Positions 11,871-23,537 of a stretch of DNA of 64,000 nt are shown one piece after another. The notes beneath the pieces are model-generated. The model was not told the DNA's origin, ran no database searches, and saw nothing but the letters and a program-made list of their open reading frames with translations. The stretch spans positions 129,522,190 to 129,586,189 of the forward strand of contig CM048553.1 in NCBI GenBank assembly GCA_026413225.1, given 5' to 3'. Each line of letters starts with the position of its first letter. The first letter of the stretch is position 1. A program made the translations under genes and the position numbers. This DNA is from Otis tarda. Its lineage: Eukaryota; Chordata; Aves; Otidiformes; Otididae.

Positions 11871-12373
11871 GATGTAGGGTGGTAGGATTGCATGTTTATC
11901 CTCTATTAGAAAATTCAAACATTATACTAAGATTCTGGATAAAGCGCCACAGCCAGATTTTGGATGCAGTTTCCTTCAACGAGGGATAAAATCTGCCTCC
12001 GTGCCTCGTTGCTTCAGACACCATTCTCTGTGTATATAGTATAATATTATATATTGTGTAGTATTTCCCTGCCTAGAAACCTAGAATCATTATTCAGTAC
12101 TGCACTGTGCAAGTTTTTGTACAGGAGAACAAAAAGACATCTGTGAAGTTCTTCAGCGCTTTCAGCTAGTTGGCAGCAAAGTTATTGGTAGGGAGCAGTC
12201 GAAGTTGAAGGGTTATAGAAGATAACATGTTTAGAAAAGCCCTAAAACTAATTGTTTTGGGACAACTGGTTACAATAGTGCCTCCTCAAAGAACAAATGA
12301 TGTGTTGACGATCTCCTCCATCATCTCAACGCACTGCAGTGCAATTAGAATAAAAAATCATATAGTGGATGAA

Positions 12374-12412
12374 TAAATTGCAAATTAAAGCTCTAATTGA
12401 TTAATATTAATG
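12374..12412. promoter_or_regulatory. Cluster of ATTA/TAAT homeodomain-type sites
   Basis: Within about 40 bp there are AAATTAAAG, CTAATTGATTAAT and ATTAATG motifs on both strands. AT-rich clusters also arise by chance in this composition, so the regulatory meaning is speculative. Confidence 0.2.
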
Positions 12413-13970
12413 TATTTACTGTTATTACTGTATCCTGTATATATAATATGTGTACATTATTAAAGAATTGCACAGAAGCACCAGTCAAAACTGTGGATCC
12501 ACAGTGGTAGCCAGGATATAAATATATAGTCTGACTTAGCCCTGAAATGGGGATCTTACATAATCACAATTCTGTAATATCTGGTTGTTTGAAATTAAAG
12601 AAGATGATCTGCCATTCGTCCTTGTACTTCTCTGTGACAGCTCTTTCCCTCTGAAAAGTCCAGGGAAGGCTAAATATGCAGTGAAAGACAGTATATTTGG
12701 TGAAAGCAATAACTCAGCCCTCAGCAATCAGTTATACACATAAATAGTGAAGTGCAGACACCACAAAGGGTTACATCCTAAACAAGAGATGCTTCAACCT
12801 GGGCTGCAATGGAAATCCAACTGATTTTGTACACTGAGCAGGAACACATCAGGATTGTTTTATAAGGATCATACAGCCACGCTTGCCACAAGCACCGACA
12901 GCAGAGCGTTGCTTGTAAGGGAAGACAGAGACCTAGAGCTGGTCTGAAATAAAGGCTGGTGGTCATCTCGCTTCAACACTGGGATGGACTGCGAAGCCAC
13001 GTTCATTGCTCTCTTGGGACCTCAGTGCAGTCTGAGGGGCTACTCCAAACCCACCTCTCAGCTCCAGAGTTGCGGTGAGGTCCTACTCAAAAAAGGCCCC
13101 TTGAATCCTAAATTCCATAGGAGTCTTGAGGTAAAATTGCATGGAGTGCTACCAAGACCTTTCAGCCTTTTGGTGTAAAGTTGTCCACATTGCCTGTAGT
13201 AGAGGCTAGGGCCCACCTACAAGGCTTTACCTTGAGTAAGAGCTCCAGTAAGTAATTCCAAGTGCTACTGGGGTAGTTAGAAAACTCATATAGGGCAAAA
13301 CTGCCAAGCTTGTGTGACTGCAAGATTTTACAAACGTTTTATCATTTATGGTCTTTTTCTGTCTTCTGTCTTCTTACCTATTTCTGTCTGGCTTTTCTTA
13401 TCTGAGGCTCTTAGGTAATATATAAAGCCTCTGAGTCTGCTGCTCCTCAGTGAAGTTCAGCTCATCCATCTAAAAGACACTTCTGTGCTCAAGATGGTGA
13501 GAACAGGGAGTTAGCAGACAGACTGATTTAGTCAATTTGAAAAGTTCGTCTATAAAAGGCCTCATTTTTTTTGAGTGTTTCCTGCAGATCTCTGAGGCTT
13601 TGTGCAGCCAACGTTTGGTTTTTCACATGGCGGAAATAAGTCATCTGTGAGGTCTGTTATGGAATAGAAATATTTATTGTTTTAGATCAGTTATCCAAAG
13701 TAACGCCCCAAGAACCGGTTTTGCAGAATTTATTTGCAAAGGAAGATCTTACTTCCCGTAGACCAACCCATTCATGGCTATAAGCAGAGCTCTCAAGGCT
13801 ACAGGTGTGATTTGGTCTTAGCTTATGGAAGGACTCAGCTCTCCTACAGTCACTGCCACCCGCCAGTGATGGCTCTGACCATGGCTGAGATCTGGCATGA
13901 ATCAGCCATTGCTCACAGGGAAGCTCTGCTACAGAGTAGACAGGCTCAGGATCCATCTTTGCCCCTTCAG

Positions 13971-14033
13971 GCCAAGTGGCTTGAAGTGCTTTCAGCCACT
14001 TGGCTCTGAGGACTTGAGCCCAAGTGCTGTCAC
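13971..14033. promoter_or_regulatory. Inverted repeat with clustered AAGTG (NK2-type) motifs
   Basis: A perfect 11-bp inverted repeat (GCCAAGTGGCT at 13971-13981, AGCCACTTGGC at 13994-14004) with a 12-nt loop is followed by two more AAGTG/CACTT-type words (GACTTGAG and CCAAGTGCT). That gives about five words similar to the NKX2 consensus TNAAGTG in about 60 bp. The inverted repeat is directly visible. The transcription-factor reading is inference. Confidence 0.35.
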
Positions 14034-14627
14034 TGGTGGTTTGGACAACCAAAGCTCAGCTACTTCTCTCCTGTGCATGCACGCATGTGTTCCTGCATAT
14101 GGATGTGAATCTGAGACATACACACGATGCTCAGGAATACTTTGACACGTTTCCTGACACTTCCTTCCTTCAGCTTGCCAGTCCTTAACTATATGAGATG
14201 TGACTTCTGTAAAGGTGGGAAATGGAAATAACGAGCACCTCATTTGAGCTGGGTGTTTTTCTTCAGAGTTTTAACTATCATCTCAGCCATTTAAAAAAAA
14301 ATGAAATTAAGGCAAAATGCTATTAATAAAGATCCCACAACTCACCATTAAGAAACTGCAGGTCTTCATATTTTGAAACAAAGAACAGACACTTGATAGC
14401 TGAGATGTGGTAGCAGAGATATTACAGCCAAGCAGAAGCTGAAAAAAATTGAAGTTATACAATCAAACAAACCAGCATATAAAGCTCTAAAAATTTGTTT
14501 ACTCAGAAGAAACGTATTGGTTTGTTACAACTAACTTGCTCTACATTTTCTTGATTAACTTGCTATATCCTAGATTATAGGCTCTAAGAGTCAGACGCTG
14601 AGGTGGGCACAGGCTTTCTAAGGCTTT

Positions 14628-14892
14628 CAGAATCATAGAATTATAGAATATTGCCAATTGGAAGTGACTTGTAAGGATAATTGAGATCGACTCTCCTCTC
14701 TTTGCAGGACTACCTAAAACTAAAAACTAAACCATATGACTAACAGCATTGTCCAGACACTCTTTGAACTCTGACAGGCTTGGTGCCATGATCACTTCCC
14801 TGGGGACTCTGTTCCAGTGATAGGTGAAGTTCTTCCTCTTGATGAAGAACCTTTTCCTAATGTTTAACCTGAACTCCCCCTGATGTTACGCT
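14628..14892 (-). mobile_element. CR1 LINE 3' fragment, old, minus strand
   Basis: On the minus strand this reads as the 3' end of a chicken-repeat-1 LINE: 5'-truncated, running from a GGGGGAGTTCAGG-like segment through TTCATCAAGAGGAAGAAC and CTGGAACAGAGTCCCC, to a tail of ATTCTATAATTCTATGATTC type at 14628-14650. It is strongly diverged and has small indels. CR1 is the main non-LTR retrotransposon of birds, and nearly all copies are 5'-truncated like this one. No reverse-transcriptase coding sequence is present. Confidence 0.85.
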
Positions 14893-17800
14893 TACAAAAA
14901 TGTAAAGCTAGTTTCTCCAGAATGTGTTACGTATCTGCGTTATATACAGACTGCAGATCTCATTTTTGTCACACTTTAATATGTCATTTTTAATAGCCAA
15001 ACTAGTCAATATAACAATTATCTGCCCAGATTTTTCTGGATTTCAGTGAGTGGTTTTGCCTGGGAAAAAGAAAAAGCATTGATCTTAGATTTTCCATACA
15101 TGAAAAAAGTATGTTGAATGGGATCACCCAAATTGTTTTGTTTAATAATTTCAAAATGTGTCATTTTTGATCCAGAGCTTTCTTAACCTTTTAAAAAGAA
15201 AATACACATCCGTACATTTGGAACCAGAAATCTAGAATTGGTTTAACGAATGTTGAAGACAGACTTTCAACAAATTCTGAAAACTTCTTCCAGTTGTTTT
15301 CAAAGCAATGAAATGAATTAATACAATCTTTCCTTGCAAACAACTTGACCATTTTGACAAAAGGGCATCTTCTGATGAAAATGGAAATAGTTTGTCTCTT
15401 AAAAGTGAGAACAAAGCAAATTTGCTGTCCTTTCCTGGGGGCCTTATGATACAGCCTTTTCTTATGTACCATGTACTTTTTTTCCTTACAGTCCTTTAAA
15501 TGCACAGCTAGGCTGTGCTCTAACAGTGAAGTGTGGTTATGTGGTGCAGCATCTTCTTTTGCGCCATTTTGTATGGCAAAGATTGTGAGGGAAGTTTATG
15601 ACTAAGGCATGTAAAAGTAGCTTGAATGTGAATCTCTATTTAGAGTGAGGTCTTGCACATGCAGGCTACAGCTGGGTCAGTCCATGGAAGGGGCCAACAC
15701 TGCTCAGGTCAGCTGGCACGGTGACCTCTGTGCATGTGGTTAAACTCACCTGGGCTCCAAAGCAGATGGCTGCGGACAAACCACTTCTTAGGAGCAGACC
15801 GTGAAGCATGTTGACTCTCCAGCCATCCCTGCAATTTGGAAGAGTCCTAGTTGTGCCATGCCAGGCAAAGGGCAACTAGTTCCCTTTCTTGATGGTTTAA
15901 TCTGCTCACATGGACATGCCCATCAAATGTGATAAAAATGCTAAGGACTCTGAAAAAAAAACAGCTATCTCAGTAATTATTGGATACTTCAAGCATCTAT
16001 GACCTTCATTTCTCTGTTGTAAAGCAACCGTAATAATGGCCTCCTAGTGATGCTGGGAAGGGAAACTCTGGTTTACCCTGGAAGCCCTCAGGCTGGGTAG
16101 TGAAAGCTCCCTGAGGGAAAGTCATCACTTTGTGTGTGGTGTTGGATTTGCAGTAATACATGCTAAATGACATCAGAGGCCAAATACTAAATGAGAAAGA
16201 TGGAAAGAAATGGTGAATAATTACCCATTCACTTAAAGCAGAAGGGATTGGTGTGGCAGGAATCACACCGTTAAGAGCTAGATGCATATGATGTGGGGGA
16301 AGACACTTGACCTTCATTCTGGCTTTCCCTAGGTTTTTGAGTAGTAGTCTTTGCATTTTTGGCTTTATTTAATGTAAAGAATTGGCTTTGGTTTGGAAGA
16401 GTTTTATTCAATATTACAGGTATTTTCCTATGAAGTCATTTTATTATTGCAAGGAAAGAAAATAACTTTTATCTAGAGTTGCTTTTATTATATATCTGTG
16501 GTTAGAATCTGTGTCTTTCTCTATTGATTGCTAAGCAGTGTTGGTGAGCAGCAGGAGACATTGCCTTCCTGGCAACGGGTAGTCACATTTTTCACTAGCC
16601 CATGGTGGACAAAGTGCACGGTGGAGTTGTCCAGAGCCAAAAGGTTAAGGCAATAGACTAAACTGAAAAATATTTTAAGCCTTCTCAGGACAAAAATTGC
16701 AATGTTCAAAGAGTTAGTTGCAGTAGGTAAAATCCAGAAAGGTTATTTAATGAATTGTAAAGGTAACCTCACATGTAATCTTGTTATAATGAAAGATCTG
16801 GTAATTTTGTGTGAAATTTATGATGTGGATTATGAAGTTTAAGGGGTTATATAGTTGAAGTAGAGGCTATTGATTACATTTTTGTTAAAGGTACAGTTAA
16901 ATATAGGCTCTGTAGTCCAGGCTTGGCAAAAAGCTGCACGGGAAGAAATTTTAAAGAATTATCAGCAGAAAACAAAAGAATGTGTGAAGAAAGGCGCTTA
17001 GGAAGCAAACTAAAATAATTTATTTTTTTTTAAGTTATGTAGGCCGCTGCTTGTATATATTTCAATGAAAGGAGCTCTGGAAAAAGGCAAAAATAGCCCT
17101 CACGTTACAAGATTCTTCATGTGGGAAAATGCTTTTTATTTTCAATCTTTTCAGAGTGCTACGTGCTGTGAATGCTGGTTCATCCCTTGTTATGTACGTA
17201 CGTACATAGCACCTTGGATCTTCAAAACTAGTCTTAGTCTTAGTCTTCTCAACAGTAAATGGTGTTTCACTGCTGACTTCAGTATGACCACAGTTAACCA
17301 GGATTTTTAAAGCTTTTTAGAAAAATCACGTTTCCTCAAGTAGGAGGATGCAACCAATAATTATACGGACAAATCAGAAAGTGTTTTATCAGCTTTAGAC
17401 CAGTCTTTTTGACACTATAATTTTGCATTGTTTAACAAATCTGTGTGGTAACTACACTGCATAAAAGCTAAAATAATGTGTAGTCTTGCTTATCTTTAGT
17501 TTTTGTAATCAGAAAAGGAAATGAGGATATGGTTAACCTAAGATTAATCAAATCAGCTGCTTGATTTCCACTGTGTTTTACTCAGTATTGCTAATATTAG
17601 GGATCACATATTAATTTAAAAAAGAAGAAATCCCTGAGATTCGATATTGAATAAACTAGTGAACCTCCGTAGAAATTGCCTGAAGACTTGACTGATTTCA
17701 TGGAGAATGACAGAACCTCTCTATGAATTTCTTAAGTTCTTGTGTTTTGTTATGCAAGATGTCCTTTAAAGGTGAAACATCATTGTGCGTTAAAATCTAA

Positions 17801-18764
17801 AAGGATTTTTTCAAAAAGTGTTGTAAATATTTCCTCTGTGGAGAAATACACTCTCATAACTGGTTGGTGTTTATATGGTTGTCTCTATGTAAGACTGATA
17901 AATGCATCACAGACCACCAGGAGATGCTTATGTGGGGAGACCTTGTGAAGACGTGAGTCCCTGCCTTCTCAGGAGTCCCCCCATCATCCCCTTGCATTTT
18001 GGGCAATGAGGAGAAGGGTAAAACCAGAGAAAAAAATCAGCCTAAGGTGAAGAAGAAAAAAAACGAACACACAAAATGAATACAACAGAAAGGGACATAT
18101 GTTATGTAAACCTACTGATGTCAGGGCTTTGATTTTGATACGGCGTTTGTCTTTGCAAGTGAAGTTATCAGATTATCTTTTTCATGAATGAAGGTAAATG
18201 TTGCAGGCTTAAATCTTTATGTAAATAGGCACAGAGGTGCTCTGGGTTGCACTGGGAGATCAGGAGGGAGCTTCACAGTGCAGTGCTGGAGGCAGGATGG
18301 GAAGAGGCAGAATATTTTGGCCCTTGTGTTTTTGAAGTACGTTCAGCTTGACAGTGAAAGTGCTAACAAGGTGATGGTTTGTGCTGCTGCCATCATGGAG
18401 GTTAAGAAGACAGTGAGTTATGCACTCAAACAAAAAGAAAAAATAATCTGTAAATGCAAATATTACTCTGATGTGTATTTTTGCTTTTCCCTGATGTTTT
18501 GGGATGTGGAAGTCTGTTAATATCTGTATCATACATGGCTGAGTCTTGTTATTACTTTATCTGTTGGTGGAGGAACTGCTAAAGTTTAGATATAATAAGG
18601 TCTAGTAAATTTAATTTTATACTAGCAACACAGTCAACACTGTCATAAGCATGTCAGATGACACACTGAAATAATTCTTTGTTTTTCCTAGTACTTTTAG
18701 TAAAGGATTATTCTAGATACTCACTGGTCTGGTGAGGATCTCGTCTTTCTGACCTTCTAATTCC

Positions 18765-18960
18765 CTTTCAAATTTCCACCTTTTTCCATAATGAGTTTGT
18801 ACCCATTTGTTCTTGTGCCATCATGGTCCTTTAGGATAAATAGTTCTTCTCCCTCCCTGGTGTTTACCTCTGGTGTATTTATAGGTAACAATCCATTTCA
18901 TCACAACCTTTATGCTTACTCTGCAAAGAGGATCAAATTCTTGTTCAGATCAAATGCATT
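18765..18960 (-). mobile_element. Older CR1-type LINE fragment, minus strand
   Basis: The + strand text GTTTGTACCCATTTGTTCTTGTGCC, then TAAATAGTTCTTCTCCCTCC, GGTGTTTACC and GTATTTATAG, matches (in reverse complement) the 3' untranslated part of older CR1 subfamilies, where the element tracks aged copies better than the young 14.6, 54.5 and 59.7 kb type. The downstream part (18925-18960) is decayed. It is followed by an A-run at 18986 that is probably unrelated. Confidence 0.65.
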
Positions 18961-18985
18961 TTTAAAGCTGGACTTGTTTCACGTC

Positions 18986-19015
18986 AAAAAAAAAAAAAAA
19001 AAGAAAGAAAGAAAG
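18986..19015 (+). repeat. Poly-A / GAAA microsatellite
   Basis: Seventeen A (18986-19002) are followed by three GAAA units. It is probably a length-polymorphic simple repeat grown from a poly-A tract. Confidence 0.9.
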
Positions 19016-20134
19016 ACCAGAGTATTGAATTGTTGAATTGTTGATTTGGAGAGAATAAGAGGAGGAGATCTCAGCTCAGGGAAATTATTAAGGAGGACTT
19101 ACCTACTTTGGAAGAGAAGCTTATCTAAGCATTCTTAATATTCTTCCCTTTGGGCCGTGGTACCATTGCTAGGTAATTATTTAAGCACTGTGTTAGATGA
19201 TTGACCATAGTAGAGGTGGTGGGTGGGTTTCCTCCCTGTTCCATACCGATATTCCAAATTTGATGATGAACAGCTGCACTTCAGAGTTCACTGAAGCACT
19301 AGGCACAGTGAGTGACGGTTATTAAAACTGAGATTACTGATTGGCTGTCATGCAATTGTGTCCCTGCAGCAACTTAACAGGTGGACAAGCGGGACAGAGA
19401 AGAGCCTTTCCAAGGAGCCAGGGAACAGTATGCACAATCCTTGCCTATGTAACATGTATTACTGTTCACATGGCTGCAGAAGAGTTAGAATTCCTTTGAC
19501 CTGTTTGTAAATAAATCAGCACTGTCTGGTACAAGAAAATTTGACTTGTCAGGATGGCAGTTGAATTGTTTGGTGAGTAATGTTTGGCCATGAAAGAATG
19601 CAGTAAATCAAGATTTGGGTTGGGGAGGGAAGCAGTTTGGTTTCACAGGAGATTTTGATATGCTCTAATTGTTTCATTCAATTTCAGAACATATCTCCCA
19701 AATTGGAATTATTCAATAAAAGGGAAGCCAGCCCCCATTTCACTTTTTCATTATGGATATCTCTACAATCTTTCTGTTAGCATACTTCACATATTAATTG
19801 GCAAGTAATCAGATTAAGCTAACATGGCTGCATCAGAAACTGGTTTTGGAAAAACCCAAAACAACAAAAAAAATAAGTCCTCTGTACAAACTGTCACAGT
19901 TGATTTTCATGAATGCAGAAATTCCAGTGAAGTTTTTTCTTTTCTGAAACGTAGTGCTTTTAGCTGTTCCGGTTGTTCCAGTGGTCCTGTATACTACCAC
20001 AAAAGAGTCTCACTGTAGAGAGAGCAAATTACCATCATTAAATTTTAATCTGCATATGAAAGCGTGGAAGCAGAGAGACAGAGATTGGAGAATATATTGT
20101 ACATTGCTGTATTCTAATTTTTTGTCTTTTTTAG
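19016..20134 (+). other. Last kilobase of KCNB2 intron 1, nothing recognised
   Basis: AT-rich intronic sequence without recognisable transposons. Open frames are shorter than 70 codons. The final 25 nt form the polypyrimidine tract and acceptor of exon 2. Confidence 0.6.
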
Positions 20135-20240
20135 CTTCAGGAATGGACCTGTCTATCTGAAGAGGACTCTGCCCAAATATTTGTCGTCTCCAAGCTCATT
20201 CCACTGAAGACTCTGGTGTTGCAGCTGCATCCTTTTCAGA
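20135..20240 (+). other. KCNB2: KCNB2 exon 2, 5' UTR part
   Basis: The acceptor is inferred from ATTCTAATTTTTTGTC followed by a T-run and TTTTAG, ending at 20134. A second AG six nucleotides later (CTTCAG, 20140) is an alternative that keeps the same frame. The leader contains a five-codon upstream ORF (ATG 20143, stop TGA 20158-20160). An in-frame stop TGA at 20205-20207 precedes the KCNB2 ATG, so the coding sequence cannot extend upstream within this exon. Confidence 0.75.
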
Positions 20241-20819
20241 ATGGCTGAGAAGGCTCCACCAGGAATCAACAAAAAGTCTTCAAGGTCTACCCTTTCTCTG
20301 CCTCCAGAACCAGTGGAGATCATTAGGAGCAAAGCCTGCTCGCGGAGAGTTAAAATAAATGTCGGCGGGCTCAACCACGAGGTGCTGTGGAGGACTTTGG
20401 ACAGACTTCCAAGGACACGATTAGGAAAGCTCAGAGACTGCAATACTCATGAATCTCTGCTAGAAGTATGTGATGACTATAATCTAAATGAAAATGAATA
20501 TTTTTTTGATCGACACCCAGGGGCTTTCACTTCCATTTTGAATTTCTACAGGACAGGGAAACTACATATGATGGAAGAAATGTGTGCTCTTTCTTTTGGC
20601 CAGGAGCTTGATTACTGGGGGATTGATGAGATATATTTAGAATCTTGCTGCCAGGCAAGATACCATCAAAAGAAAGAGCAGATGAATGAGGAGCTGAGGA
20701 GAGAGGCAGAAACAATGCGAGAGAGAGAAGGGGAAGAGTTTGATAATACCTGCTGCCCAGAGAAAAGGAAGAAGCTCTGGGACTTGCTGGAGAAACCCAA
20801 CTCATCTGTGGCAGCAAAG
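20241..20819 (+). CDS. KCNB2: Potassium voltage-gated channel subfamily B member 2 (Kv2.2), first coding exon, codons 1-193
   Basis: Kv2.2 is a delayed-rectifier potassium channel that acts as a plasma-membrane tetramer in neurons and other excitable cells. This exon encodes the cytoplasmic N-terminus. Residues 1-35 carry the [11 protein letters not shown] segment typical of Kv2 channels. Residues about 36-140 form the T1/BTB tetramerisation domain ([17 protein letters not shown], then [20 protein letters not shown]). The non-Shaker-type T1 zinc motif H-x5-C-x20-CC is complete (H109, C115, C136, C137). The linker 141-193 ends KPNSSVAAK just before S1. The start MAEKAPPG and residues such as NLNENEYFF fit KCNB2 rather than KCNB1, whose N-terminus differs and which has SLDDNEYFF. 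The ATG context is strong (A at -3, G at +4) and an in-frame stop lies upstream. The exon ends in phase 0 at AAG|GTAGGA; reading on into the intron meets TAA after two codons. No frameshift or damaged residue is seen. S1-S6, the pore and the C-terminus lie beyond the window. Confidence 0.96.
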
Positions 20820-20964
20820 GTAGGATAAACAGTGTGCTTAATGCAAAGACAGTAGAAAATGGTTTCATGACCCATGACATCTGACATGCACGAATCAACA
20901 ACTTTCACTTAAATATTTACAGAAAAGAAGAATCTAAAAATCAACATACATGAAGTGAATACAC

Positions 20965-21045
20965 CCAAATCTGTCCTAAAACCCTCTGAAATCAGCAGAA
21001 GGAATCCTGTTGACTTCAGTTGATTTTAGGCAACTGCTACACTTT
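20965..21045. repeat. Possible old amniote repeat fragment
   Basis: The text CCTCTGAAATCAGCAGAAGG ... CTGTTGACTTCAGTTGATTTTAG resembles the CTGAAGTCAATGGRA ... TTGACTTCAATGGGCTTTGG motif pair that recurs in old interspersed repeats of reptiles and birds. The family cannot be named from here. Confidence 0.3.
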
Positions 21046-21395
21046 ACTTTTGTTGTATATAATCATAAACATCGCTGTGATTGTTAGTGGAATTCACATT
21101 AAACTCTTCGATGAAAATACGGCCAGAGAACACTACCTGCTTTTTTGTTAGAAAAGCATTTGGTTATGAGAAATAAACGTTTCAGTATTGCTACTTGTCC
21201 TGTTACAGGAATTGCATAGGTGTGGTATTAGTGCCTCGTAAGTTGTGCTGGAGACATTATCAAAGAATAGTGTCAACAGCTGCTGTCTGACATGGTTTTA
21301 GATTGGGCAAAGATCGCAGTATGTTTGCACTTATACTACATTTTTGCAATCTGGAATTAGAGTGTTCTGTATAAAAGTATTAAAATATTAAAGCA

Positions 21396-21520
21396 TATAT
21401 ATATGCACATACATATATATATATTTCTATGTATACATGTATATGTATATAAACAAATGTATATTATATACCTATACATACACACACATATCTACACACA
21501 CATATATATATATCTGTAAA
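21396..21520. repeat. TA/CATA-rich simple repeat
   Basis: Mixed TATA, CATA, TGTATA and CACACA units run for about 120 bp. The short open frame rich in Tyr/Ile/Thr over this stretch is a translation of the repeat. Confidence 0.85.
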
Positions 21521-22199
21521 ATTTGTATATATTCAGGCAGAAATGAGGAAGCATTCAGCGGAAGCCTTGTTCCAATACTGCTGTCTTCAAACAGGCATGC
21601 TGGCAAAAGTCTCACTGATACAGTGGAAAAGTTTACCCTTGTTAGGGAAGCAGGGCTGTACGCATAGATGTTCGTACTTCTATTTAAAGAAAGACTTTGT
21701 TGCTTCTTAAGGAAATTCATTGTTCTATTTGTGATGTGTGGTACTATTTAATGTGAGGAAAATTGAAGAAGCTTGTCTGCAGTTTGAACCACTCAGAGCA
21801 AAAATGTTTGGTGTTTAGATGTTCACATTAAGCTTAACTGTGGCTTTATTTTCTTCTGTTGTTGATTTTTTTACTGGATGCAACGCTGTTGGACAAAGGT
21901 AAGTATTAAAATATGATGGTGGAATAGACAAAAAACAGAATCCTGACAAAGATTTTTCTTGCAATAGCAACTTCTTGCTATTGAGGTGCAATACACTAAT
22001 ACACTTTTTTTTTAATTATTCTAGTTTTTCATTGTGGGCTGCCTAACTCTTTAAGCAAGGACTTACTTTGTAAAAAAAAATATTTATTGTGCCAGAATAT
22101 AAGGTTCATAATGGGAATAAAAGGTTATAGGAGAGAAAATAAGGTATTCAGAATATTTTAGAAAATGATATGAATACTTTTTCTGCTTCTGAAATACAT

Positions 22200-22590
22200 A
22201 TTCTGGGCCATATGTTCCTCTCCAGGAGAAAGAGCAGAGGGGAAGCAGATGGGCATGAGTTGTGCCAAAAAGGGCTGAGGGAGGCCGTGTAACACACCGC
22301 GATCCCCTGGTACAAGCTAGCATCCATCAGCCCCCCCCCAGCACTTTTGTGACACAGCTGCTACACAGCCTGCAGGAGTCAGGGACCAGCTTCTTAGTCC
22401 TGCACAGCTTGAAACATCACTGATGTGATCGGTAACAGAGCTCTCCTCCTCCCAGGCGCGGGCGGGAGGAGCTCATCCTGGAGCCACCAGTGACCTCCCT
22501 GGAGCTGGGACACCATGCTGCACGCGAGCTGGGAGGTCGCCTCAGTTGCATCCCACACCGTACTTGGCAGGCAGATTCAAGGGGAGAGAA
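22200..22590. other. Intronic GC-rich patch
   Basis: GC content is clearly above that of the flanks, with a C-run (22331-22339) and a CpG-containing core GGCGCGGGCGGGAGGAGC near 22456. I recognise no transposon. It could be a remnant LTR or a small regulatory island, and no coding frame stands out. Confidence 0.4.
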
Positions 22591-23537
22591 ATTCCAAGTG
22601 TGTGTTTGTGGAATCTTTCCTCACTTCCTTTTTTTTTAACATAGAGAAGGCGGCAGTTGCCTATAGGGCTTGAGACACATGCTTAATTCTGTTTTCCTAA
22701 AATGAGATAGGAGACAACCCAGTAAGATGGATCAGATGAATAGGGCGAAAAGAAAATACTGATTCATATGTTCTGTGCCTGTGACTCTGATTAGCATTTG
22801 ATCATTCTTTTGCTTGGTGGATAAATGCAGAAATATAGCTGGTTAAACTTGCATGAGTGCTCACCATTGACCAAACTCTTCTCATGACTTAACAGTGCCC
22901 CATCATGGATTTACTTGAAAGGAGTTAGGCCAACTCTGAGCTTTTAAGAAAATCTCCCGTTGGCCACTCAGGCCAGATTTCTCCTCAGGTTTTGGAAATG
23001 GAAGTGGCCATTTCTTCCTAAGATGTCAAAATATTTTTTTTTCACCTTTTTATTTCCCTTTTCCCTCATCTCCTGGTTCAATTGAATGCTATAGTTCCAT
23101 GCTTTCTTGCTACAGGGAGTTTCACATTGCACTTGTATACATGTTGCAATGGTGTTTATTATTTCAGTTGCCTTCTGTCTAAATTAATGCAATTTGATGT
23201 GACTTCTGTGATTCTAGCAGCTGGAAGTCACTGTATTACATGCACATGGAAAGTTGGGAACCAAATGAGGACATATTACTGTGAAGCCTCAAATTCAAAT
23301 ATTTGCTTCTTTCGAACTTTTATAGAAAGAAATGAAACCACATCAATGTGCATAGCTGTCCTACAGATGCCTATTCCATCATTCAGATCCCGCACAGCAC
23401 CCAGGCAGTTGACGGGAACAGCTTGCTGTTTAATCCCTTTCACGTAAAAGATTAGGGATGTGGGATAAACACTCAGGTGTGGTTTCGGTACGCAGCTGTG
23501 TCCTACCACTTCTTGATTCTGCTAAGATCCCTTCTAA

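Larger units (their letters stand above)
4804..20134 (+). other. KCNB2: KCNB2 intron 1 (15.3 kb)
   Basis: The intron is bounded by the donor AAG|GTAAGC and an acceptor with a long T-rich tract ending TTTTTTAG at 20134. A candidate branch site CTAAT has its A at 20117, 17 nt before the final G of the acceptor. After the GC-rich first 550 bp the sequence becomes AT-rich. It contains CR1 fragments (14.6 and 18.8 kb), SINE relics (10.2 and 11.8 kb), poly-A/T tracts and short AT-rich blocks with homeodomain-type TAATTA sites, but no gene that I can recognise. Its open frames are short and featureless. Confidence 0.6.
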
